A program made the translations under genes and the position numbers. A stretch of 10,875 nt of DNA from Clostridia bacterium. GTDB taxonomy: Bacteria; Bacillota; Clostridia; Christensenellales; Pumilibacteraceae. The notes below the pieces were generated by a model that saw only the letters and a list, made by a program, of their open reading frames with translations, made no database searches and had not been told where the DNA came from. Within the stretch, counting starts at the first letter, position 1. Every line of letters begins with the position of its first letter. This document shows, one piece after another, positions 5,702 through 10,875 of the stretch. The stretch lies in assembly GCA_900767465.1 (NCBI GenBank), contig CAAGAW010000040.1, positions 1-10,875 of the forward strand, written 5' to 3'.

Positions 5702-5848
5702 GTAAACACCTGAGTCGAAAGGTTCGCCTGACGGTAAAGGCCGGAAATAAGTAAATATCGGTGCGCCGAGAGCGTACCCTTATCATAATTATCTCCCCTT
5801 TGTCCGCAGATTCCGGATGAGGGGAGTTTCTGTTTTTCGGGAGGATTT
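5702..5848 (+). promoter_or_regulatory. Structured 5' leader with attenuator: candidate riboswitch, class unknown
   Basis: The ~147-nt leader has the layout of a transcription-controlling riboswitch: a folded 5' part (5702-5790), an intrinsic terminator (5793-5837), and immediately behind it the ribosome site GGGAGGA (5839-5845) and the ATG. CACC (5707-5710) pairs with GGTG (5760-5763). GGCG (5699-5702) could extend this helix with CGCC (5764-5767) across an unpaired TAAA, but only if transcription starts a few bases earlier than expected. Inside, CGAA/TTCG (5716-5726) and GCCT/AGGC (5726-5741) can form small stems, and an A-rich stretch (5745-5757) is unpaired. I compared it by eye with common classes (TPP, SAM-I, FMN, cobalamin, c-di-GMP-I, glycine, THF, ZTP, fluoride, guanidine) and saw no convincing match. 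A leader peptide or protein-dependent attenuation cannot be excluded. Confidence 0.6.
5793..5837 (+). terminator. Intrinsic terminator inside the leader (attenuator)
   Basis: CTCCCC (5793-5798) pairs with GGGGAG (5821-5826), extended by T-A and T-G pairs. An inner TCCG/CGGA stem (5803-5806 with 5814-5817) closes a 7-nt loop. TTTCTGTTTTT follows at 5827-5837. It ends only 11 bases before the start codon, so it should stop transcription ahead of the gene unless an alternative fold prevents it. CCGGA at 5741-5745 and AAAGG at 5736-5740 are complementary to pieces of the terminator (5812-5816 and 5797-5801), one possible but unproven antiterminator. Confidence 0.82.
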
Positions 5849-6100
5849 ATGGAAAACGCAAATCGGCTCGCGCAAGTGGGCATAATAGTGGAAGACGGCG
5901 CGGCAACCGACAGAGTAAACGCCGTTTTGTCCGAGTTCGGCGCGTTTGTCGTGGGGCGTATGGGAATCCCCTACCGCTCGCGCGGCGTAAGCGTTATAAG
6001 CGTGGTTATCGACGCGCCCGCACCGACGGTGAACGCGCTAACCGGAAAACTCGGTATGGTTGCCGGAGTGAGCGCAAAAGCGTTGTTTTCGACAAAATAG
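5849..6100 (+). CDS. TM1266-family ACT-like regulator (iron-only hydrogenase system regulator)
   Basis: An 83-residue protein matching the TM1266 family of small ACT-like ferredoxin-fold proteins, annotated as putative regulators of [FeFe]-hydrogenase systems because they often neighbour hydrogenase maturation genes. The family pattern is well kept: VGIIVED (10-16), an amphipathic helix up to VLSEFG (26-31), the hallmark GRMGIPYR (36-43), SVISVVID (48-55) and LTGKLGMVAGVSAKALF (64-80). Length is normal. The ATG at 5849 has GGGAGGA a few bases upstream. The exact ligand or partner is unknown. No hydrogenase or hydEFG gene is present in the window: the gene stands alone, followed by repeats. 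Control is probably by premature termination in the leader. It is transcribed away from the trx-pro operon. Confidence 0.9.
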   Translation: MENANRLAQVGIIVEDGAATDRVNAVLSEFGAFVVGRMGIPYRSRGVSVISVVIDAPAPTVNALTGKLGMVAGVSAKALFSTK

Positions 6101-6217
6101 CCGCCGCGGGCGACGAGCGCGTATTTAACGTAACGGTCGCCATATCCGCGACGGGAAAGAGTTGACGGCAAACGAGAACAATCGTACGCGAACAATTATA
6201 AAAATTGTCGTCGGTCG
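6101..6217. other. Intergenic, no gene seen
   Basis: No coding pattern. CAATT and AATTG (about 6193-6207) form a weak hairpin around an A-rich loop, but there is no clear terminator for the TM1266 gene. Confidence 0.4.
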
Positions 6218-6336
6218 CCGTTACAAACGTTCCCCTTCCGGGAGATTCCCACGGTCACTCCGTTCCCTCGGAATGACAAACTATATAGGCGTATGCGGCG
6301 GTTTATACGGTTAAACATTATTAAAACAATCGCACA

Positions 6337-6400
6337 CCCGTACCGCCTTGTCATTGCGAGGAGCGCAACGCGCGACGCGGCAATCTCCCGGAAGGGAAGA
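6337..6400 (+). repeat. Module A repeat, copy 1
   Basis: These 64 bases, beginning CCCGTACCGCC and containing TTGTCATTGCGAGGAGCG, are identical to 7252-7315. The preceding ~25 bases are related but diverged (both hold CATTATT), so the duplicated unit is longer. An inverted relative sits at 10491-10539. Confidence 0.9.
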
Positions 6401-6451
6401 CTTACTTGCATACACGGACAAAATACTTGCTCGCGGTGGCTCACCGCCGAG
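6391..6451 (+). repeat. 61-nt exact repeat, copy 1
   Basis: The segment from GAAGGGAAGACTTACTTG to CACCGCCGAG is identical to 6843-6903. It joins the end of module A to a copy of module C. A diverged inverted version occurs at about 10431-10500. Confidence 0.9.
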
Positions 6452-6552
6452 CGAAGCGAACCGAGTGGCGAATGAGGGGAATAGAACCTTATAATAAAAT
6501 TATCGTCGTTTTCCCCTCATCCGTCTTGCCTTCGCTACGCTTCGGCAATCCA

Positions 6553-6592
6553 CCTTCCCCCGAGGGGGAAGGCTTAATAGGTTGCGTACACG
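6553..6592 (+). repeat. GC-rich hairpin repeat, arm matching 10731-10769 in inverted orientation
   Basis: CCTTCCCCC and GGGGGAAGG form a 9-bp stem with a 2-base loop, followed by CTTAATAGGTTGCGTACACG. The same 40 bases occur inverted at 10731-10769 with one G missing. The two copies stand outside the ABC operon on either side. Confidence 0.88.
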
Positions 6593-6842
6593 TTGTTATT
6601 TCGAGCGCGAGTAACGTTGTAATAGCGATTAATCGAATAAAACCCAAGCGCACACCGATGTCATTTCGAGCGAAGGCGTAGCCGAAGTCGAGAAATCCCC
6701 CGCAATAGGAACGAGGACGATCGTACCCGCGCCAGCCCACTTGCCCGCGGTGGCTCACCGCCGAGAAATCCCCCGCGGCAGAAACGAGAACAATCGTACA
6801 CGACTACCACCACCCACTTGCCCGCGACGTGGCAATCTCCCA

Positions 6843-6903
6843 GAAGGGAAGACTTACTTGCATACACGGACAAAATACTTGCTCGCGGTGGCTCACCGCC
6901 GAG
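6843..6903 (+). repeat. 61-nt exact repeat, copy 2
   Basis: Identical to 6391-6451. The upstream flank (CAATCTCCC) is also shared apart from one base, but the beginning of module A is missing here, so this copy is a truncated duplicate. Confidence 0.9.
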
Positions 6904-6957
6904 AAATCCCCCGCAATAGGAACGAAAACAACCGTACACGACTACCACCACCCACTT

Positions 6958-7053
6958 GCCTGTGGCGGCTCTGCCATCGAGCGGAAGCGAATACGGACGT
7001 AACGGAACGGTACTTCCCCAAAAAACACTTGCCCGCGCAGGCTCACCGCCGAG
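6958..7053 (+). repeat. 96-nt imperfect repeat, copy 1
   Basis: Runs from GCCTGTGGCGGCTCTGCCAT to CTCACCGCCGAG and matches 7351-7446 over the same length without gaps, differing at scattered, mostly transition positions. It spans parts of two module C units. Confidence 0.85.
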
Positions 7054-7251
7054 AAATCCCCCGCGGCAGAAACGAAAACAACCGTACACGCGCCAGCCAA
7101 ATGCCCGCGCAGGCTCCGCGCCTCACGGCGGAAACGGAAACAATCGTACTCGTTATGCGGCGGAACGAGGGCGTCCCGCCCTACCGACGGATTCGCCCTC
7201 AAACCAAACGACCACATTTGACTAAAAAGACATTATTTAATCAAGCGTGCC

Positions 7252-7315
7252 CCCGTACCGCCTTGTCATTGCGAGGAGCGCAACGCGCGACGCGGCAATC
7301 TCCCGGAAGGGAAGA
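7252..7315 (+). repeat. Module A repeat, copy 2
   Basis: Identical over 64 bases to 6337-6400. Here module A is followed by GACGGACGTAACGG instead of CTTACTTGC, so the identity ends at a module boundary. Confidence 0.9.
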
Positions 7316-7350
7316 CGGACGTAACGGAGCGGCGCAAACCCAACCCGCTC

Positions 7351-7446
7351 GCCTGTGACGGCTCTACCATCGAGCGGGAGCAAATACGGACGTGGCGAAA
7401 CGGTACTTCCCTAAAAAACACTTGCTCGCGGTGGCTCACCGCCGAG
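7351..7446 (+). repeat. 96-nt imperfect repeat, copy 2
   Basis: The partner of 6958-7053, same length and gap-free, with substitutions such as GGCGG to GACGG. It ends in a module C hairpin about 170 bases before the ABC operon. Confidence 0.85.
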
Positions 7447-7619
7447 ACCCCCCACGGTAGAAACGGAACGCTACGTACCCGCGCCAGCCAAATGCCCGCA
7501 CGGGCTCCGTGCCGCGCCAGCCCACTTGCCTGTGGCGGCTCACCGCACCACGCGGAAGAAATCGCACTCAGACTTACACAGACGACAAAATACAATAATT
7601 CAATTTTCGGAGGTATAAT

Positions 7620-8633
7620 ATGAAAAGACTCAAAAGGCTTTTAATCGTCCTCGCGGCGATGGTAATGGCAACGGCGGCAATATTCGGCTGCGGCAAAACG
7701 CCTGACAAAGGCGGCGCGAATCCGATCGCGGTTTATATGCCGGACGGCGCGCCCGCGCTCGCTTTTGCCAAGCTTATGCACGAGGAAAACAAACTCGGCA
7801 AAGAAAACCTGACCTACACGGTAGTTAAAGCGGATAACATCGGCGGTTTCGTCGCAAACGAGTCCGCGGACGTCGCGCTTATGCCGATTACCGGCGCGTC
7901 CAAAGTAGCAAACGGTAAATATAAAGCGGTAAGCGTTATTACTCACGGCAACATTTTCCTTATCGGAAAAGGCGACGCGACGACTTTATCCGCCCTTAAA
8001 GATAAAAAAGTGGGCGTCGTTCAGCTCGCGAACGTCCCCGGTCTTACGTTCAAACACCTGCTCGGCGAGGCGGGCGTGGATTACGCCGAAAACGAAGAGG
8101 TCGCCGGAAAAGTCGCGCTTTACGGAATAACCGACCCCTCTACCGTGGCTTCCTCTCTTAAACAAGGAACTTACGATTACGTCGTCGCTCCGCAACCGGC
8201 GGTAGCCAACGTATGCAAAAACGTCGAGGGCGTAAGCGTGAGAATCGACCTTAACAAACTTTATTCCGAAAGCGGATTCCCGCAAGCCGTGCTTATGGTT
8301 AAAAACGAACTTTGCGCCGATGCCGACTTTATAAACGCGCTCACCGCCGCGCTCGCCGAGTCCGCGGGCTGGATTAAAGAAGTAAACGAGGACGGCTCGG
8401 CAAAGAACGCAAAAACGGCGGTTGCGGCTATCAACGCTCACTTCGCAGACGGCGCGCAATCCACGCTCAAAGCGCCCGCGCTTTCCCCCGACGCGATCGA
8501 AGGCTCGAACGTTTACGTTCAGTCCGTTAAAGACGCCGAAGTTAAAACGCTCGTAAAGGATTATATCGACAATATGATCAAAATTCAGTCGACCGCGGCA
8601 AAAGCGATTACCGACGACTTCTTTATCGCGTAA
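7620..8633 (+). CDS. ABC transporter substrate-binding lipoprotein, NitT/TauT (NMT1-like) family
   Basis: A 337-residue exported lipoprotein. It starts with a basic MKRLKRLL, a hydrophobic stretch, and a lipobox-like IFGC with the lipidated cysteine at 24, so the mature protein is anchored outside the membrane. The mature part has the type-2 periplasmic-binding fold of the NMT1/SsuA/TauA group: IAVYMPDGAPALAFAKLM at the start of lobe 1, ADVALMPITGASKV, then LKDKKVGVVQLANVPGLTFK, the usual 'lkgKkVGv' strand and loop. Such proteins bind nitrate, sulfonates, thiamine precursors or related small molecules. Which one applies here cannot be read from the sequence, and no TPP riboswitch or linked metabolic gene is visible. 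The ATG has GGAGG six bases upstream. A TACAAT at 7591-7596 could be a -10 element but has no acceptable -35. It is the first gene of a three-gene operon. Confidence 0.92.
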   Translation: MKRLKRLLIVLAAMVMATAAIFGCGKTPDKGGANPIAVYMPDGAPALAFAKLMHEENKLGKENLTYTVVKADNIGGFVANESADVALMPITGASKVANGKYKAVSVITHGNIFLIGKGDATTLSALKDKKVGVVQLANVPGLTFKHLLGEAGVDYAENEEVAGKVALYGITDPSTVASSLKQGTYDYVVAPQPAVANVCKNVEGVSVRIDLNKLYSESGFPQAVLMVKNELCADADFINALTAALAESAGWIKEVNEDGSAKNAKTAVAAINAHFADGAQSTLKAPALSPDAIEGSNVYVQSVKDAEVKTLVKDYIDNMIKIQSTAAKAITDDFFIA

Positions 8634-8636
8634 AAT

Positions 8637-9404
8637 TTGAATAAAACCGTTAAAAAATTCATAGACGCCGTGGTTTATCCGGTTGCGTTCTGCGCCGTGG
8701 TAATCGCGGTGTGGGCGATTGCGGCGAAGGCGGGCGACAACGAGTTCGTTCTGCCCTCGCCTCTTTCCGCGCTCGGAAAAACGGGCGAACTGCTTACGCA
8801 AAAGGCGTTGTACGTCGCGTTCGGAAACACGCTTTTGCGCACGTTGGAAGCGTGGGCGATTTCGTTGGTTCTGGCAACGGCGCTCGCGACCGCGGGCAAA
8901 TTTTTCCCGCCGCTCGGTCGGTTTTTATCCCCGCTCGTATCGGTGGTGCGCGCGCTGCCGACGATGTCGGTCGTGCTGCTGCTCCTTATCTGGACGAGTG
9001 CGAAAACCGCGCCGGTCGTCGTTGCGATACTCGTCGTAATGCCCACGACTTACGCGGCAATCAAGTCCGCGATAGATTCGGTCGACCCGCTCCTTCTCGA
9101 AACGTGCCGCGTTTACGGCGTTCCGAAAAGCCGCGTTTTTGCCCGCGTTTATTTTCCGTGCGTTATCCGTGCGGCGGCTCTTCCGGTAAGTTCGTCACTG
9201 TCGCTCACGCTTAAACTTATGGTCGCGGCGGAAGTCCTCGCAAGCACCGCGCGGTCACTTGGCGGAATGATGCAGATGAGCAAACTTTACTACGAAACCG
9301 CGTCGCTTATGGCTCTTACCGTTATGACGATCGTCGTCGCAATCGTTCTCGAAACCGCGCTTTACCGCGTGATTAAACTGTTTTTCAAGGAGGAACGCGC
9401 GTGA
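8637..9404 (+). CDS. ABC transporter permease, NitT/TauT (SsuC-like) family
   Basis: A 255-residue inner-membrane permease with about six hydrophobic segments (roughly 12-30, 65-86, 97-120, 124-145, 180-200 and 222-243). The cytoplasmic coupling loop is clear at 155-174: ETCRVYGVPKSRVFARVYFP, the EAA motif with its central glycine, which docks on the ATPase. Opening features such as VLPSP (38-42), and FGNTLLRTLEAWAISLVLA near the second helix, are typical of the SsuC/TauC/ThiX group. The proposed start is a TTG at 8637, three bases after the upstream stop, with no good ribosome site. Translation is therefore probably coupled to the binding-protein gene. A GTG at 8670 or so is an alternative but would cut into the first helix. 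The stop overlaps the start of the ATPase gene. Confidence 0.93.
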   Translation: MNKTVKKFIDAVVYPVAFCAVVIAVWAIAAKAGDNEFVLPSPLSALGKTGELLTQKALYVAFGNTLLRTLEAWAISLVLATALATAGKFFPPLGRFLSPLVSVVRALPTMSVVLLLLIWTSAKTAPVVVAILVVMPTTYAAIKSAIDSVDPLLLETCRVYGVPKSRVFARVYFPCVIRAAALPVSSSLSLTLKLMVAAEVLASTARSLGGMMQMSKLYYETASLMALTVMTIVVAIVLETALYRVIKLFFKEERA

Positions 9405-10027
9405 TCGGATTAAAAAACGTGTATAAGTCGTACGGCGAAAGAAAAGTCTTTTCCGACCTGTCGATCGAATTCGAGCCGAACCGCATTACCGCGATCCTCG
9501 GCGGAAGCGGCGTGGGTAAAACGACGATCCTGCGGCTGTTGTCGGGACTTACCGACCCCGATTCGGGCGAGGTTTTCGGTGCAAACCCCGTTTCGTTCGT
9601 GTTTCAGGAAGACCGCCTCGCGCCTCACCTTACGGTAAACCAAAACCTCGAACTCGTTCTCGGCAAGGGCGATTATTCCGCCGCGCTTGCGGACGTCGGG
9701 CTCGAAGGGCGCGGAAACGACTACCCCAAAAGCCTGAGCGGCGGCATGGCGCGCAGACTCTGCTTTCTTCGCGCGTGCCTCTTCCCGTCCGAGCTTATCC
9801 TCCTCGACGAGCCGTTCAAAGGGCTTGACCTCAAACTTAAATATGCGGTTATGGACGCCTTCCTCGACCTGTGGAAAAAGAACCCGCGAACCGCCGTTCT
9901 CGTCACCCACGACCCCGAAGAAGCAGCCTACGTCGCTTCCCGCGCGATCGTTCTCGACGACGGCGCCGTAAAAGCCGATTTTCTTGCCCCTAACGTCGAA
10001 TCTCTCCGCTCAGAACTGTTGCGGTAA
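9401..10027 (+). CDS. ABC transporter ATPase, NitT/TauT (SsuB-like) family
   Basis: A 208-residue ATPase, shorter than usual for this group but with all catalytic motifs: Walker A GGSGVGKTT (34-42), Q-loop Gln69 in FVFQEDRL, signature LSGGM (112-116), Walker B LILLDEP (132-138), D-loop GLD (141-143) and the switch His170 in VTHD. It energises uptake by hydrolysing ATP on the cytoplasmic face of the permease. The GTG start (9401) overlaps the permease stop in GTGA, and AAGGAGG stands about 6 bases upstream, a strong site. The signature continues MARRLCFLRA in place of the common QRQRVAIARA; similar variants occur in the NMT1-type importers. No conventional terminator follows. The next sequence is repeat DNA, and the first strong plus-strand terminator is at 10748-10776. 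Confidence 0.95.
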   Translation: MIGLKNVYKSYGERKVFSDLSIEFEPNRITAILGGSGVGKTTILRLLSGLTDPDSGEVFGANPVSFVFQEDRLAPHLTVNQNLELVLGKGDYSAALADVGLEGRGNDYPKSLSGGMARRLCFLRACLFPSELILLDEPFKGLDLKLKYAVMDAFLDLWKKNPRTAVLVTHDPEEAAYVASRAIVLDDGAVKADFLAPNVESLRSELLR

Positions 10028-10747
10028 AACGGCAGGGAGCCCCTGCTGGCGAGTGGGCCGGCGCGGCACGGAGCCCGTGCGGGCATTTGGCTGGCGCGGG
10101 TACGATTGTTCTCGTTCCTGCCGTGGGGGTTTCTCGGCGGTGAGCCGCCGCGGGCAAGTATTCGGGGTATTTGTGTACGATTGTTCTCGTTTCTGCCGCG
10201 GGGGGCTCGACGGTGAGCCACCGCGGGCGAGTGGGCTGGCGCGGGTACGTAGCGTGCCGTTTTTGCCGCATGGGATTTCTCGGCGGTGAGCCACCGCAGG
10301 CAAGTATTCGGGGTATTTGTGTACGATTGTTTTCGTTTCTGTCGCGGGGGGCTCGACGGTGAGCCACCGCGGGCAAGTGTTTGAGGATATTCGTGGACGA
10401 TTGTTTTCGTTTCTGCCGCGGGGGATTTCTCGGCAGGGAGCCACCGCGAGCAAGTGGGCCGGCGAGTATTTTGTCCGTGTACGCGAGTAAGTCTTCCCTT
10501 CCGGGAGATTGCCACGTCGCTGCGCTCCTCGCAATGACAGTGGCGTTAAAAGTGTTCGCTTGGTCTGTTATCCGTGTTCGGGTGTCATCGTTCCTATTGT
10601 ATGGGATTTCTCGGCGGTGAGCATGCACGGGCAAGGTGGCGAGCCGCCACGGGCAAATAGGCTGGCGCGGGGACGTAGCGTTCCGTTTCTGCCGCAAAGG
10701 ATTTTTCGACTACGCCCCTAAAATGACAATCGTGTACGCAACCTATT
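10028..10747 (-). repeat. Mosaic dispersed-repeat cluster 3, downstream of the ABC operon
   Basis: About 720 bases of the same modules as cluster 2, but in the opposite orientation. Module C copies fill 10050-10460 (see the tandem array), an inverted module A is at 10491-10539, further C pieces lie at 10600-10680, and an inverted module B at about 10690-10727. The cluster begins at the stop codon of the ATPase gene. A small hairpin (GCAGGG-AGC-CCCTGC, 10032-10046) near its start is a module C variant without a T run. No gene is supported. Confidence 0.85.
10105..10460 (-). repeat. Tandem array with 73-nt period (module C)
   Basis: The landmark TGAGCC follows CGG at 10141, 10214, 10287 and 10360, an exact spacing of 73 nt three times. 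A fifth, altered copy (GGAGCC) is at about 10438, 78 nt further on. Copies 1 and 3 share GATTTCTCGG- or TTTCTCGG-type flanks and the same spacer (TATTCGGGGTATTTGTG). Copies 2 and 4 share GGGGGGCTCGACGG. This suggests a 146-nt two-part unit that was duplicated. Each copy carries a short inverted repeat around GAGCC. Confidence 0.85.
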
Positions 10748-10769
10748 AAGCCTTCCCCTCGGGGGAAGG
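10731..10769 (-). repeat. GC-rich hairpin repeat, inverted partner of 6553-6592
   Basis: The complement of this 39-base segment matches 6553-6592 with a single missing G. It marks the outer part of cluster 3, as its partner does in cluster 2. Confidence 0.88.
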
Positions 10770-10776
10770 CTTTTTA
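10748..10776 (+). terminator. Strong intrinsic terminator within the repeat
   Basis: AAGCCTTCCCC and GGGGAAGGCTT pair over about 11 bp around a TCG loop, followed by a run of T's and ATCC. It is the first good plus-strand terminator behind the ABC operon, 720 bases away, and may end that transcript. Confidence 0.7.
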
Positions 10777-10789
10777 TCCGCTTGTTTTA

Positions 10790-10875
10790 TAATGTCATTT
10801 CGACCGGAGTTAGGACGATAGGCCGAACGCAGCGGACAAAGCCCCCGCGGTACAAGTATTTCGTTCCTGTAAGCC
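10790..10875 (+). repeat. Module B-like repeat, running off the window end
   Basis: AATGTCATTTCGACCGGAG at the start resembles module B (TCATTTCGAGCG…) in plus orientation and continues into AAAGCCCCCGCGG. The rest is diverged and cut by the window end. Confidence 0.55.

Larger units (their letters stand above)
6218..7560 (+). repeat. Mosaic dispersed-repeat cluster 2, upstream of the ABC operon
   Basis: About 1.34 kb built almost wholly from short repeat modules, mostly in plus orientation. Module A ('TTGTCATTGCGAGGAGCG…CAATCTCCC') occurs inverted at 6231-6279, directly at 6337-6400 and 7252-7315 (64 identical bases), and partly near 6825. Module B ('TCATTTCGAGCG…GTCGAGAAATCCC') is at about 6660-6700. 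Module C, with the hairpin GCGGTG-GCT-CACCGC and a 'CCGAGAAATCCCCCGC…GAAACGA' tail, recurs near 6435, 6750, 6890, 7040 and 7433. Module D ('CCCTCATCCG…CCTTCCCC') is at 6515-6592. A piece carrying GGGCGTCCCGCCCTACC lies near 7170. Modules A, B and D resemble intergenic repeats I know from many bacterial genomes. Open frames here are low-complexity readings of the repeats. Confidence 0.85.

Noticed and set aside
5702..5790. Hammerhead ribozyme or c-di-GMP-I aptamer
   Set aside because: CTGAGTCGAAA and GACGGTAAAGGCC recall parts of these motifs, but the hammerhead CUGAnGA core and the c-di-GMP-I conserved blocks are not complete.
6741..7358. Long open frames across cluster 2, with recurring HRREIPRGRNENNRTR-like peptides
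   Set aside because: They are translations of the DNA repeat modules, appear in several frames and both strands, and lack ribosome sites.
7447..7619. TPP riboswitch before the NMT1-like gene
   Set aside because: The conserved CTGAGA and ACCTGAT blocks are absent, so a thiamine link is not supported.
10105..10460. CRISPR-like regular spacing
   Set aside because: The period is 73 nt with similarity over the whole unit; spacers are not unique and no cas gene is present.
9990..10697. Open frames across cluster 3 on both strands
   Set aside because: Same low-complexity peptides from the repeats; frames overlap each other and the ATPase gene end.
6218..10769. Composite transposon
   Set aside because: No transposase, terminal inverted repeat pair with target duplication, or insertion sequence was found; only modular repeats.
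10788..10793. Possible -10 element TATAAT near the window end
   Set aside because: No acceptable -35 at 16-18 nt upstream, and it lies at the start of a module B-like repeat.

Overview
The window looks like a fragment of an anaerobic, fermentative Clostridia-type (Bacillota) chromosome of roughly balanced GC content. The signs are strong sigma-A-type promoters with 17-nt spacers, AGGAGG-like ribosome sites, CCA-encoding tRNA genes, a Clostridia-style serine recombinase tail and a TM1266-family gene, a family linked to [FeFe]-hydrogenase systems. Long mosaic intergenic repeats suggest an uncultured lineage. No closer assignment can be supported from sequence alone.

Layout. 1-351: C-terminal end of a large serine recombinase entering from the left, followed by a nested inverted repeat (380-504). 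632-852: tRNA-Ser(CGA) on the minus strand with its own promoter and terminator. 1051-1423: a frameshifted TfoX N-terminal-domain gene. 1580-1775: a complete tRNA-Arg(ACG) unit on the plus strand (promoter, tRNA, terminator). 2049-5564: a minus-strand operon read in the order trx - proB - repeat block - proA - DUF1003 gene, with a near-consensus promoter at 5536-5564 and a terminator-like hairpin at 2049-2079. 5667-6100: a divergent plus-strand unit with promoter, a structured leader ending in an intrinsic terminator, and a TM1266-family ACT-like regulator. 6218-7560: mosaic repeat cluster. 7620-10027: a three-gene ABC importer operon of the NitT/TauT (NMT1/SsuABC-like) type. 10028-10875: a second large repeat cluster, mainly in opposite orientation, containing a tandem array with a 73-nt period.

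How the genes work together. ProB and ProA carry out the first two steps of proline synthesis from glutamate. They share a transcript with a thioredoxin that has an unusual WCNPC active site and with a small membrane protein. The lipoprotein, permease and ATPase form one importer for an unknown small molecule.

The most intriguing items are the attenuator-type leader before the TM1266 gene (a riboswitch-like arrangement I cannot place in a known class), the inverted repeat clusters that bracket the importer operon, the repeat block that splits proB from proA, and the nested inverted repeat after the recombinase.
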